This document shows positions 54,631 to 63,895 of a DNA stretch of 64,000 bases, piece after piece (the stretch's first letter is position 1; every line of letters starts with the position of its first letter). The position numbers were made by a program, and so were the translations under genes. A model generated the notes under the pieces. It made no database searches. It saw only the letters and a list, made by a program, of their open reading frames with translations, and was not told where the DNA came from. Source of the DNA: Solimonas marina (GTDB lineage Bacteria > Pseudomonadota > Gammaproteobacteria > Nevskiales > Nevskiaceae); contig NZ_JAAVXB010000015.1 of NCBI RefSeq assembly GCF_012241385.1, positions 1 to 64,000 on the forward strand, read 5' to 3'.

Positions 54631-54712
54631 CCACGCCCCCGCAGCGAACCAGCAAAGGCCGAACCGTAACAGCCGTCGCGCCGGATCGCGAGCGACAGCG
54701 CCCGCCATCCAC

Positions 54713-56401
54713 TCAGTCGCAGACGTCGACGATGAACAGCTCGAGGTTCTCGCGGTCTTGCCAGCGGTTGATCGACAGCCGATAGGTCGCGTGCAAGGTG
54801 CCGCTGCTGCGCAACTGCTCGATGCCGCTGAAATGGATCGCCGACAACGAATCCGCGCCATGCGCGAGCCGGTATTTGACGTGCACGTCCTTGAGCACGC
54901 GATGGCCGAGCACCTCGAAGCAACCTTCGAACAACGGCTCGGCAAAGCCCTGACCCCAGGGGCCGGCGCTTTCAAGCGCATGTGCGGTTTCGAGCACCAG
55001 CTCGTCGTCGGCCAGCTCGCCGTCGGTGTGCACGACACGCGCCAGCGCATCGTCATCGAGCAGGCTCTGACAGACCACATCGAAGGCCTGCTCGAAGCGT
55101 TCGTAATCGGCCTCGGCGATGGTCATGCCGGCGGCCATCGCGTGGCCGCCGTAGCGCTGCAGCAGCCCCGGGAAACGCGTATCGAGTGCGACCAGCGCGT
55201 CACGCAGGTGCAGGCCCGGAATCGAGCGCCCCGAGCCCTTGAGCACACCGCCCTCCTGCGCGCGCGCGAACGCGATGGTCGGCCGGTGCAAGCGCTCCTT
55301 GAGCTTGGAGGCGACCAGGCCGACGACGCCTTCGTGCCAATCATCCTGGAACACGCAGACGCCGGTGGCGTCGCTGTCCTCGATCATCAGCAGCGCCGTT
55401 TCGCGCATCTGCGCCTCGATCTCGCGCCGCTCGCGATTGAAGCGGTCGAGCTGCTGCGCCAGCGGCAGCGCCTGCGCCATATCGGGCGCCAGCAGACATT
55501 CGATGCCGGTGCGGATGTCGTCGAGCCGGCCGGCGGCATTGATGCGCGGCCCGACCACGAAGCCCAGGTCGGTGGAACCGATTCGCGACGCGTCGCGGCC
55601 GGCGACCTGCAACAGCGCCTGCACGCCGGGCCGCGCGCGGCCGGCGCGAATCCGCGCCAGGCCCTGCTGGACGAGGATGCGATTGTTGTAGTCGAGGCGC
55701 ACGACGTCGGCGACCGTACCGATCGCGACCAGATCGAGCAGTTCGACCAGACGTGGCTCGGGACCGGGCGCAAAGGCGCCGCGCGCGCGCAACTGCGCGC
55801 GCACCGCCAGCAGCAGATAGAACATCACGCCGACGCCGGCCAGATGCTTGGACACGAACGTGCAGCCCGGCTGGTTCGGATCGACGATGGCTTCGGCGTC
55901 GGGCAGTTCGTCACCGGCCAGGTGATGGTCGGTGACGATGACCGACAAGCCCAGCGATTTGGCGTGCGCGACGCCGGCATTGCTGGCGATGCCGCTGTCG
56001 ACGGTGATCAGCAGCCGCGCGTCACTCTGCGCCGCCAATTCGGCCAGCGCCGGCGACAGGCCATAGCCCATGCGGAAGCGGTCGGGCACCACATAGTCAA
56101 CCTGCGTCGCGCCCAGTGCGCGCAGGCCGCTGACGGCCACGGCGACACCGGTCGCGCCGTCGGCATCGTAGTCGCCGGCAACGACGATGCCCTCGCCGGC
56201 CGCGATCGCATCGGCGACGCGCGCCGCGGCCGCATCGATGCCGCGTAGGCCGGCCGGCGGCAACAGCCGCGTCAGTTCGAGTTCGAGTTCGCCGGTGCTC
56301 AGGCCGCGCGCCGCATAGACGCGACGCAGCACCGGATGCAGCGAATCCGGCAGTGCGTCCAGTTGCCCGTCGGGGCGACGTTCGATACGAGGGGCGATCA
56401 T
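54713..56401 (-). CDS. recJ: Single-stranded-DNA exonuclease RecJ
   Basis: A 562-residue 5'-3' exonuclease. DHH motifs VVAGDYDADGATG (motif I, about 71-83), TVDSGIASN, IVTDHHLAGDELPDAEAIVDPNQ (DHH) and RINAAGRLDD, plus DHHA1 with RYGGHAMAAGMTI, are all intact. The ATG at 56401 starts MIAPRIERRP; 9 more in-frame codons upstream are unlikely. Repeat copy D lies about 55 bp upstream. Confidence 0.95.
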   Translation of the reverse strand: MIAPRIERRPDGQLDALPDSLHPVLRRVYAARGLSTGELELELTRLLPPAGLRGIDAAAARVADAIAAGEGIVVAGDYDADGATGVAVAVSGLRALGATQVDYVVPDRFRMGYGLSPALAELAAQSDARLLITVDSGIASNAGVAHAKSLGLSVIVTDHHLAGDELPDAEAIVDPNQPGCTFVSKHLAGVGVMFYLLLAVRAQLRARGAFAPGPEPRLVELLDLVAIGTVADVVRLDYNNRILVQQGLARIRAGRARPGVQALLQVAGRDASRIGSTDLGFVVGPRINAAGRLDDIRTGIECLLAPDMAQALPLAQQLDRFNRERREIEAQMRETALLMIEDSDATGVCVFQDDWHEGVVGLVASKLKERLHRPTIAFARAQEGGVLKGSGRSIPGLHLRDALVALDTRFPGLLQRYGGHAMAAGMTIAEADYERFEQAFDVVCQSLLDDDALARVVHTDGELADDELVLETAHALESAGPWGQGFAEPLFEGCFEVLGHRVLKDVHVKYRLAHGADSLSAIHFSGIEQLRSSGTLHATYRLSINRWQDRENLELFIVDVCD

Positions 56402-56455
56402 TCGGACCACGGTACAAGCCGCAGGCACAGCGTCGAAGCGAAACCGGACCTCAAC

Positions 56456-56568
56456 AAAAAGCTTTTCAACCGCAGATGACGCAGATGACGCAGATGACGC
56501 AGATTAAAAACGTGAGCATGTCCGCTTTTCGTCTGCGTTAATCTGCGCAATCTGCGGTTCCCGCTTTT
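56456..56568. repeat. ACAGATT-type inverted repeat, copy D (no gene)
   Basis: The left arm is AAAAAGCTTTTCAACCGCAG followed by three ATGACGCAG units and ATT. The right arm, reversed, is AAAAGCGGGAACCGCAG, ATTGCGCAGATTAACGCAGA. The three perfect 9-bp units suggest recent slippage. It sits between the recJ start and the thrC stop; same family as 34296, 38079 and 38342. Confidence 0.82.
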
Positions 56569-56586
56569 CTGCGGTTGCAGCGAGCG

Positions 56587-57726
56587 TTACTTCAAATGCG
56601 CGAGCAGTGCCTTTTCGACCGCACCGCGCTCGGCTGGCACCTGGATCAGCGACTTCAGACCGTCCTTCATGACGATGTCCGGATCCTTGAGGCCGTTGCC
56701 GGTCAGCGTGCAGACCACCGTCGAACCCGGGGCGATCTTGCCGGCCTTGATGTCACGCAACGCACCGCACAGCGACGCCGCCGATGCCGGCTCGCAGAAC
56801 ACACCTTCGCTGGCGGCCAGCAGCTTCTGCGTCGCGAGAATGTCATCGTCCGTGCACTCGTCGAACCAGCCCTTGGACTCCTCCTGCAGCGCCCAGGCGA
56901 GCTTCCACGACTGCGGGTCGCCGATGCGGATCGCGGTGGCGACCGTTTCCGGATCCTTGACCGGACCACCGCGCATGAACGGCGCGCTGCCGGCAGCCTG
57001 ATAGCCGACCATGCGCGGCCGCGTGGTCGTCAGCGGACGGTCGAGGAAGCGGCCGTCGCCGTGATGCGGGCTGATCGCGGTGGCGACGCCAGCCATTTCC
57101 GAATAACCGATCCAGTGTGCGCTGATGTTGCCGGCATTGCCGACCGGCAGACAGTGAAAGTCCGGCGCACGGCCGAGTTCTTCGACGATCTCGAACGACG
57201 CGGTCTTCTGACCCTGCAGGCGGTACGGATTGATCGAATTGACGATCGCCACCGGCGTGGTTTCGCCGATCTCTTTGACGAGGCGCATGCCGTCGTCGAA
57301 GTTGCCCTGGATCTGGATGACGACCGCGCCGTGCACGACCGCCTGCGCCAGCTTGCCGAGCGCGATCTTGCCGTCCGGGATCAGCACGAAAGCCGTGACG
57401 CCGGCACGCACCGCATACGCCGCGGCGGCCGCCGAGGTATTGCCGGTCGACGCGCAGATGATGGCCTTGGCGCCCTCATACACCGCCTGCGTGACCGCCA
57501 CCGTCATGCCGCGGTCCTTGAACGAACCGGTCGGATTCAGACCTTCAAACTTGACGTACAGCTCGCCGTCGAAACCGACCTGCTTGGTCAGATTCTCCAG
57601 CTTGATCAGCGGCGTGCGGCCCTCGCCGAGCGAAATCGCGCGGGCCTCGGGGGCCAGCGGCAAGCGGTCGCGGTAGTTCTCGATCAGGCCGGTATAGCGG
57701 GTCACGTCGGGTCTCTCGGGTAGCAA
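56587..57726 (-). CDS. thrC: Threonine synthase
   Basis: A 379-residue PLP enzyme converting phosphohomoserine to threonine. PLP-Lys is in NPTGSFKDRGM (about residue 69); phosphate-binding PVGNAGNISA and CASTGNTSAAAAAYA are clear. This is the short class typical of xanthomonads and Gram-positives. It starts 21 nt after the GNAT gene, in a run with hom and alaC. ThrB is not nearby. Confidence 0.95.
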   Translation of the reverse strand: MLPERPDVTRYTGLIENYRDRLPLAPEARAISLGEGRTPLIKLENLTKQVGFDGELYVKFEGLNPTGSFKDRGMTVAVTQAVYEGAKAIICASTGNTSAAAAAYAVRAGVTAFVLIPDGKIALGKLAQAVVHGAVVIQIQGNFDDGMRLVKEIGETTPVAIVNSINPYRLQGQKTASFEIVEELGRAPDFHCLPVGNAGNISAHWIGYSEMAGVATAISPHHGDGRFLDRPLTTTRPRMVGYQAAGSAPFMRGGPVKDPETVATAIRIGDPQSWKLAWALQEESKGWFDECTDDDILATQKLLAASEGVFCEPASAASLCGALRDIKAGKIAPGSTVVCTLTGNGLKDPDIVMKDGLKSLIQVPAERGAVEKALLAHLK

Positions 57727-57747
57727 GTGGTTACGGCGATGGGTGAT

Positions 57748-58365
57748 TCAGGCCAGCGGCGCGTCGTCGCGCGCCATCAGCTTTTCGAGGTGCTGCTTGA
57801 CGACCGGCCACTCGGCGTCGACGACGCTGAAGTAGGCGCTGTCGCGGACACGGCCGGTCTCGGTGATCATGTGCCGGCGGAAGATGCCTTCCTCGGTGGC
57901 ACCGATGCGCGTCAGCGCACGGCGCGACTTTTCGTTGAGGCAGTCGGTCTTGAACTCGACGCGCATCAGGGCCAGCGTCTCGAAGGCATGACGCAGCAGC
58001 AGGTATTTGGACTCGGTGTTGATCGGCGTGCGCTGCGCCGACGGCGCCAGCCAGGTCCAGCCGATCTCGGCGCGGCGATGCCGCATGTCGAATGCGGCCA
58101 GTCGTGTGCTGCCGACGATCACGCCGGTCTTCGCATCGACTTGTGCGAACGGCTGCGCGGCGCCGGACGCAGCGCTGGCCAGCGCGATGTCGACGAAGCG
58201 CCGCATGCTGTCCGGCGTCGCAGCCGAATCCGGGTACCAGGCCCAGATCGCCGGGTCGCTGCCCGCCACCACCAAGCCCTCGAAGTGGGCTTCCGTCAGT
58301 GGCTCGAGCCGTACATGGCGTCCGCTCAGTGCGGATACGGGCGCCAAATGAAAATCACCGTGCAT
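57748..58365 (-). CDS. GNAT-family N-acetyltransferase (RimJ/RimL-like)
   Basis: A 205-residue acetyltransferase. LSGRHVRLEPLTEAHF at the start, STRLAAFDMRHRRAEIGWTWLAPSAQRTPINTE in the middle (here without the usual acetyl-CoA loop glycines in full) and RRALTRIGATEEGIFRRHMI near the end fit the RimJ/L-type GNATs. The ATG at 58365 has AAGGGG 5 nt upstream. It is wedged between hom and thrC; a metabolic link to threonine is not evident. Confidence 0.85.
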   Translation of the reverse strand: MHGDFHLAPVSALSGRHVRLEPLTEAHFEGLVVAGSDPAIWAWYPDSAATPDSMRRFVDIALASAASGAAQPFAQVDAKTGVIVGSTRLAAFDMRHRRAEIGWTWLAPSAQRTPINTESKYLLLRHAFETLALMRVEFKTDCLNEKSRRALTRIGATEEGIFRRHMITETGRVRDSAYFSVVDAEWPVVKQHLEKLMARDDAPLA

Positions 58366-58396
58366 CGATCCCCTTCCTCCTCGTGCCACTCAAAAA

Positions 58397-59707
58397 CTAT
58401 TCGAACTTCTCGACGCGCAAACGCGCCGCATCCTCGCGAACGAACGGCAGCGCGCGCATTTCGGTCAACGCGTGATCGAAGCGGTGCTGCGGAATGACCG
58501 AGGTGATCAGCGCCACCGTCGCATCGTCTTCGCCATGCGGCTCGCGCTGCAGGATCGCCTCGACGCTGATGTCGTGCGCGGCGAGGATGGTCGTCAGCTT
58601 CGACAACACACCCGGCTCGTCGGCCACCAGCAGGCGCAGATAGAACGCGCTCGGCACGTCGGCCATCGCCATTACCGGCAACGGCTGCACCGCCTCCGGC
58701 TGGAACGCCAGCGGCGGCACCGCATGGCGGGCGTCGACACCGAGCGTGCGCGCCAGATCGCAGAGATCGGCGACCACTGCCGATGCGGTGGCGTCGCCAC
58801 CGGCGCCGCGGCCATAGAAACCGACCTCGCCGACCGCATTGCCGTGCACGACCACCGAATTGAGCACGCCGTCGACCTTGGCGATCATCGCCTTCTCCGA
58901 CACCAGCGTCGGATGCACGCACAACTCGACACCGGTCGCGTGCCGCTTGGCGATGCCGAGCAGCTTGATGCGGTAACCGAAGACCTGCGCGATCTGGATG
59001 TCCTGCGGCGTCACCTTGGTGATGCCCTCGACCGACACCGACGCGTAGTCGAGCGGCACGCCGAACGCGATGCTGGCCAGGATGGTCAGCTTGTGCGCCG
59101 AGTCCATGCCCTCGATGTCGAAGGTCGGATCGGCTTCGGCATAACCGAGTCGCTGCGCGTCGCGCAGGGCCTCGTCGAAGCTCGTACCCTTCTCCTGCAT
59201 CTGCGTCAGGATGTAGTTGCAAGTACCGTTGATGATGCCGGCCAGGCGCTCGACACGGTTACCGGCCAAGCCCTCGCGCACAGCCTTGATGACCGGGATG
59301 CCGCCAGCAACGGCCGCCTCGAAGGCGACGCTGGCACCGGTCTGGCGTGCGGCGTCAAAAATGCGGTTGCCGTCTTCGGCGATCAGCGCCTTGTTGGCGG
59401 TGACGACCGAGATGCCGCGACCGACGGCGGTCTCGATCAGCTCGCGCGCCGGGCTGATGCCGCCGATCGCCTCGACGATCAGGTCGACGTCGGCGTCACG
59501 CGCGATCTGCATCGGATCGGCCACCGTCGTCACGCCCGACAGGTCGCAATCGCGCGGTTTGTTCGGATCGCGCACCGACGCATAGGTGACACGCAGCGGC
59601 CGGCCGACGCGACGCGTGATTTCATCGGCATTGTCCTTCAGCAACCGCAGGACACCCTGGCCAACCGTGCCAAGACCGATGACGCCAACTTTGATCGCTT
59701 CGTTCAT
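58397..59707 (-). CDS. hom: Homoserine dehydrogenase with C-terminal ACT domain
   Basis: A 436-residue enzyme: Rossmann GVIGLGTVGQGVL (about 7-19), ANKALIAEDG with catalytic Lys, GIINGTCNYILTQM, EADPTFDIEGMDSAHKL (Asp/Glu/Lys active site), and an ACT domain in the last 85 residues (YLRLLVADEPGVLSKL) for threonine feedback. The ATG at 59707 begins the Rossmann strand; longer starts are unlikely. Lies between alaC and thrC. Confidence 0.95.
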   Translation of the reverse strand: MNEAIKVGVIGLGTVGQGVLRLLKDNADEITRRVGRPLRVTYASVRDPNKPRDCDLSGVTTVADPMQIARDADVDLIVEAIGGISPARELIETAVGRGISVVTANKALIAEDGNRIFDAARQTGASVAFEAAVAGGIPVIKAVREGLAGNRVERLAGIINGTCNYILTQMQEKGTSFDEALRDAQRLGYAEADPTFDIEGMDSAHKLTILASIAFGVPLDYASVSVEGITKVTPQDIQIAQVFGYRIKLLGIAKRHATGVELCVHPTLVSEKAMIAKVDGVLNSVVVHGNAVGEVGFYGRGAGGDATASAVVADLCDLARTLGVDARHAVPPLAFQPEAVQPLPVMAMADVPSAFYLRLLVADEPGVLSKLTTILAAHDISVEAILQREPHGEDDATVALITSVIPQHRFDHALTEMRALPFVREDAARLRVEKFE

Positions 59708-59794
59708 GAAACCGTGATGGATGATTCGGGGTGGGTCATTCGTCACACCGCTTGGTGACCGGCACGTTGCCGGCCACGTAGCGGCGGGTACGAA

Positions 59795-61030
59795 TCACGT
59801 CGGCTGCGCTTCCTTGAGCAGCTTCTTGATACCGCGGATCGCCTGGCGCGTGCGGTGCTCGTTTTCGATCAGCGCGAAGCGCACATGCGTGTCGCCGTAT
59901 TCGCCGAAGCCGATGCCCGGCGACACCGCGACCTTGGCGACGTCCATCAGGCGCTTGGAGAACTCCAGCGAACCGAGCGCCTTGAAGGCATCGGGAATCT
60001 CGGCCCAGACGAACATCGTCGCCTTGGGCTTTTCGACCTTCCAGCCGATCGAATTGAGGCCGTCGCAGAGCACGTTGCGGCGGTGCTCGTACATGTCGCG
60101 AATCTCGTTGACGCAATCCTGCGGGCCTTCGAGCGCGGCGATTGCGGCCACCTGGATCGGCGTGAACATGCCGTAGTCCAGATAGCTCTTGATGCGCGCC
60201 AGGGCGCCGACCAGCGTCGGATTGCCGACCATGAAGCCGACGCGCCAGCCCGGCATGTTGTAGCTCTTCGACAGCGTGAAGAACTCGACGGCAACGTCCT
60301 TGGCGCCCGGCACCTGCAGTACGCTCGGCGCCTTGTAGCCGTCGAACACGATGTCGGCATAGGCCAGGTCGTGCACCAGCCAGATCTCGTGCTCGCGGCA
60401 GATCGCCACCACCTTCTCGAAGAAATCCAGATCGACGCACTGCGTGGTCGGATTGCCCGGGAAGTTGAGGATCAGCATCTTCGGCGCCGGCCACGATTCC
60501 TTGATGGCCTTCTGCAGCTCTTCGAAGAAGTCGACATCCGGCGTCATGCGCACATGGCGCACGTCGGCACCGGCCAGCACCACGCCGTACGGATGAATCG
60601 GATAGGCCGGATTCGGCACCAGCACCACGTCGCCGGCACCGAGCGTCGCGAACGCCAGATGCGCGAGGCCTTCCTTGGAGCCGATCGTCGCGATCACCTC
60701 GCTTTCCGGGTCAAGGTCGATGTCGTAGCGCTGCTTGTACCAGCGCGCCATCGCCCGGCGCAGGCGCGGGATGCCCTTCGACACCGAATAGCGGTGTGTG
60801 TGCACCCCATCCTCGTCGTGCAGCTCGGGCCGCACGTAGTCGGAATCGGTGCCGCGCACCGAGCATTCGACCAGCTTGTCGAGGATGTGCTTGGGCGTCG
60901 GCTGATCCGGGTTGCCCATCGAAAAATCGATGATGTCTTCGCCACGAGCTCGGGCGGCCTTCTTCATATCGCCAACGATGTTGAAGACGTAAGGAGGCAA
61001 GCGCTGGATGCGCGGGAAGACGGTTTTCAC
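59795..61030 (-). CDS. alaC: AlaC-type alanine transaminase
   Basis: A 411-residue class I aminotransferase. PLP-Lys is in [13 protein letters not shown] (about residue 245), with [22 protein letters not shown] and MGNPDQPTP characteristic of the AlaC/YfdZ group. The alaC-hom-thrC order is common in pseudomonads and xanthomonads, and the enzyme probably makes alanine from pyruvate and glutamate. Confidence 0.92.
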   Translation of the reverse strand: MKTVFPRIQRLPPYVFNIVGDMKKAARARGEDIIDFSMGNPDQPTPKHILDKLVECSVRGTDSDYVRPELHDEDGVHTHRYSVSKGIPRLRRAMARWYKQRYDIDLDPESEVIATIGSKEGLAHLAFATLGAGDVVLVPNPAYPIHPYGVVLAGADVRHVRMTPDVDFFEELQKAIKESWPAPKMLILNFPGNPTTQCVDLDFFEKVVAICREHEIWLVHDLAYADIVFDGYKAPSVLQVPGAKDVAVEFFTLSKSYNMPGWRVGFMVGNPTLVGALARIKSYLDYGMFTPIQVAAIAALEGPQDCVNEIRDMYEHRRNVLCDGLNSIGWKVEKPKATMFVWAEIPDAFKALGSLEFSKRLMDVAKVAVSPGIGFGEYGDTHVRFALIENEHRTRQAIRGIKKLLKEAQPT

Positions 61031-61299
61031 GGGAACCTTGGGATGGGTAGAAAAACAGCCGGTGGGATTCGTTCCGAAAAGCGGACCGAAAAAGGGGCGG
61101 TATTAAATCAACTTGGGGGTTTTCCCGCAACCGAAAACGGGGCTCAAGCCCTTGTCCGAACAGGATTTGCCGCCCGCCAGCGGCGCACTACAGGCAGACC
61201 GCGCCTGCCGGCGCATTGACAGCGATCAATCCGCAGGGCGTCGCCTGCCCCCTAGCATCGAGTCGCGCCAGCCTGCGGCGCGCCGACCTTCGAGACCCG

Positions 61300-62394
61300 A
61301 TGTCCACCGCCCCCCGCCTCAGCACCCCGCTGCCGTCGCGCCAGACGATCCGCAGCTGGCTGCAGGATTTCCGCCGCCGCAGCACGCCGCGCGCGCTTGC
61401 GCTGAGCGCGTTCGACTACGCGCTGTTCGTGGCGCTGACCGTGGCCATCGCCGTCGTCCCGTCGGTACTCGTCAAACTGCTGTTGACGCCGGTCGCCGGC
61501 TTCGTCATCGGCCGCCTGTTCGTGCTCGGTCACGATGCCTGCCATCAGGCCTTCACGCCGAACAAGCGACTCAACGCCGTGCTCGGCCGCCTGCTGTTCC
61601 TGCCGTCGCTGACGCCCTACAGCCTGTGGGAGACCGGCCACAACGTCGTCCACCACGGCTACACCAATCTCAAGGGCTTCGACTTCGTCTGGGCACCGCT
61701 GACCCCGGCCGAGTACCGCGCACTGCCGCGCTGGCGGCAACGCCTGGAGCGCATCTACCGCAGCGGTTGGGCACCGGGGCTGTACTACCTGATCGAAGTC
61801 TGGTGGCTGCGCATGATGTTCCCGAGCGCACGCTACCTGAAGGTTCGTCGCCCGGTATTTCTCAAGGACGATCTGCTGGTCACCGCGTTTGCGGCGCTGT
61901 GGGTCGCCGCGCTGATCGGCACCGCCGTCGCCACCGCACAGTCGGCAGCGCTGCTGGTGCTGTGCGGTTTCGTCCTGCCGTTCTTGTTCTGGAACACACT
62001 GATGGGCTTCGTCGTCTACGCCCACCACACCCACCCGCGCATCCGCTGGTATGCCGACAAGGCGCAGTGGTCGGCGGCCACACCGTTCGTGTCGACGACC
62101 GTGCACCTGCAGCTGCCGGCGGGCTTCAACCGCCTGCTGCACAACATCCTCGAACACACGGCGCACCACGTCGACATGGGCATCCCGTTGTACGGCCTGC
62201 CGGACGCGCAGCGCTGCCTCGAAGCGGCGTTGCCGGGCAAGATCGTTGTCCAGGATTTCAGCTGGCGCTGGTATTTCGCCACCGCGCGCCATTGCCAGCT
62301 CTACGACCTGGAGGCGGCGCGCTGGCGGCGCTTCGACGGCAAGCCTGCCCCTGCACGCACCGACACTACAGGTGCTACCTCGACGGCGCGCTGA
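61300..62394 (+). CDS. Fatty acid desaturase, membrane type
   Basis: A 364-residue integral membrane di-iron enzyme. Histidine boxes HDACHQ, HNVVHH and HTAHHVD, with AHHTHPR in between, and two pairs of membrane segments fit an acyl-lipid desaturase or hydroxylase. Start at 61300; no good Shine-Dalgarno. Divergent from alaC with 269 bp between. Its 3' end overlaps that of nlpD (convergent, 20 bp). Confidence 0.88.
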   Translation: MSTAPRLSTPLPSRQTIRSWLQDFRRRSTPRALALSAFDYALFVALTVAIAVVPSVLVKLLLTPVAGFVIGRLFVLGHDACHQAFTPNKRLNAVLGRLLFLPSLTPYSLWETGHNVVHHGYTNLKGFDFVWAPLTPAEYRALPRWRQRLERIYRSGWAPGLYYLIEVWWLRMMFPSARYLKVRRPVFLKDDLLVTAFAALWVAALIGTAVATAQSAALLVLCGFVLPFLFWNTLMGFVVYAHHTHPRIRWYADKAQWSAATPFVSTTVHLQLPAGFNRLLHNILEHTAHHVDMGIPLYGLPDAQRCLEAALPGKIVVQDFSWRWYFATARHCQLYDLEAARWRRFDGKPAPARTDTTGATSTAR

Positions 62395-63265
62395 CCTTGG
62401 CCGGCAGTTTCTTCGCCGGATTGATCGGCTCGCCCTTCTCGCGGATCTCGAAGTGCAGCATCGGCTTGTTCTCCGGCCCCAGACCCATCTCGCCGATCGG
62501 CTGGCCGGCAGTGACGATGTCGCCTTCCTTGACGTAGCGCTTGCGGTTGTAGCCGTAGGCCGACAGGTAGACGTCGTCGTGCTTGATGATGATCAGCTCG
62601 CCATAGCCCTTCAGCGCGTTGCCGCTGTAGACGACGCGGCCAGGTGCGGCAGCAAACACCGGCTGACCGACCTTGCCAGTGAAGTCCACGCCCTTGCTGC
62701 CCTGCTGGCCGAAGCCGCGCATGACGGTGGCGTGATCGACCGGCCACATCCACTGGTAGCCACCGGCCGGTCCGTCGTCGACATCGCTGGCCGGTGATGA
62801 CGGCGGCGGCTTGGACGGCGCCGTCACGGTCTGCGGCGGCGGCGTATCGGCGGTCACCGGCGTCGCCGTCACCGATGTCGCATCAGACAGTGCCTGCGTC
62901 TGCATGACACCAACCTGCTGCCGCGGCGGCGTGCTGCTGGTCGCCGGCGGCGCGCGCAAGCGCAGCACTTCGCCGGGGTGGATCAGGTAGTCGGAATCGA
63001 TGCCGTTCCAGCGCGCCAGCGCGTGGTAGTCGACATCGTTGCGAAACGCGATGGCGTAGACCGTGTCACCGGGGCGAACGACGTATTCCTGCGGGCCCGG
63101 CATGCGGTCCGGTACGACCCCTGCCGGCAGCGGCTCGCGGTGATGGCCACTGACCCGGCGCGAGTTTTCCCACGAGGACCAGCCCGCACAGCCCTGCAGG
63201 ACCATCGCCAATATCAGTGCCGGCACCCACCCCAGGGACCGCCACGGCTTCTTTGCACGGATCAT
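62375..63265 (-). CDS. nlpD: NlpD-like lipoprotein (LysM plus degenerate LytM/M23)
   Basis: A 296-residue lipoprotein with lipobox MVLQGCAG, a LysM domain (YVVRPGDTVYAIAFRNDVDYHALARWNGID, given here only as the region about residues 60-105), a Pro/Thr linker and a LytM domain from about residue 175. The LytM site lacks zinc ligands: SKGVDFT where HxGxDx is expected, and AYGYNR where AxHN is usual. That is typical of NlpD/EnvC-type amidase activators rather than enzymes. Lies 18 nt after dedA and in the canonical pcm-dedA-nlpD order. Confidence 0.92.
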   Translation of the reverse strand: MIRAKKPWRSLGWVPALILAMVLQGCAGWSSWENSRRVSGHHREPLPAGVVPDRMPGPQEYVVRPGDTVYAIAFRNDVDYHALARWNGIDSDYLIHPGEVLRLRAPPATSSTPPRQQVGVMQTQALSDATSVTATPVTADTPPPQTVTAPSKPPPSSPASDVDDGPAGGYQWMWPVDHATVMRGFGQQGSKGVDFTGKVGQPVFAAAPGRVVYSGNALKGYGELIIIKHDDVYLSAYGYNRKRYVKEGDIVTAGQPIGEMGLGPENKPMLHFEIREKGEPINPAKKLPAKVSAPSR

Positions 63266-63283
63266 TCGCAGATCGTTCTCGGT

Positions 63284-63895
63284 TCAGGGCGCGTCGCTGC
63301 CCTGCGGTTTCTTGCGTCCTTTGAGCAGGAATCTCATCACAAACAATGCCACAAGCAAACAGGCAACGAGCCCGATCTCATGCGACCAGTGATTGATGAC
63401 GCGTGCCACCGGCTCGCCGAAGTGATAGCCGACGCCGACCAGCACGCCACACCACAGCGTCGCGCCGAGCATGGTCAGCGCGAAGAACGGCAACAGGCGC
63501 ATGCCGAACACGCCGGCCGGCAGCGAGATCAGGTGACGAATCACCGGAATGAAACGGCCGACGAAGGTCGCCCAGTGCGCATTGCGCAGGAACAGGCGCT
63601 CGGCCTCGTGATACTTGCGCTCATCAATCAGCAGGTAGCGGCCGTAGCGCAGCAGGAAGGCGCGGCCCAGATAGCGGCCCAGCAGATAGTTGAACGACGC
63701 CCCGACCACCGAGCCGGCGCCACCGGTCAGCATCGCCAGCCACGGATTCAGCTCGCCTTGCATGGCCAGATAGCCAGCCGGAATCATGACGAACTCGGAC
63801 GGCAGCGGAACCAGGCTGGACTCCATTGCCATCAGGAAGAAAATCTCGAAATATCCGAGATGTGCGACGTATTGTTCAACCCAGGCCGTCAGCAT
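63284..63895 (-). CDS. DedA-family membrane protein
   Basis: A 203-residue protein: FFLMAMESSLVPLPSEFVMIPAG at the start, GSVVGASFNYLLGRYLGR, and FVGRFIPVIRHLISLPAGVFGM form the DedA signature of membrane-embedded Arg/Pro/Gly helices. Probably a lipid scramblase or proton-linked transporter by family. ATG at 63895 overlaps the pcm stop (TGATG). Confidence 0.93.
   Translation of the reverse strand: MLTAWVEQYVAHLGYFEIFFLMAMESSLVPLPSEFVMIPAGYLAMQGELNPWLAMLTGGAGSVVGASFNYLLGRYLGRAFLLRYGRYLLIDERKYHEAERLFLRNAHWATFVGRFIPVIRHLISLPAGVFGMRLLPFFALTMLGATLWCGVLVGVGYHFGEPVARVINHWSHEIGLVACLLVALFVMRFLLKGRKKPQGSDAP

Noticed and set aside
56456-56568. Tandem ATGACGCAG units as a simple satellite or CRISPR
   Set aside because: Only three perfect units, part of a larger inverted repeat shared with three other sites.
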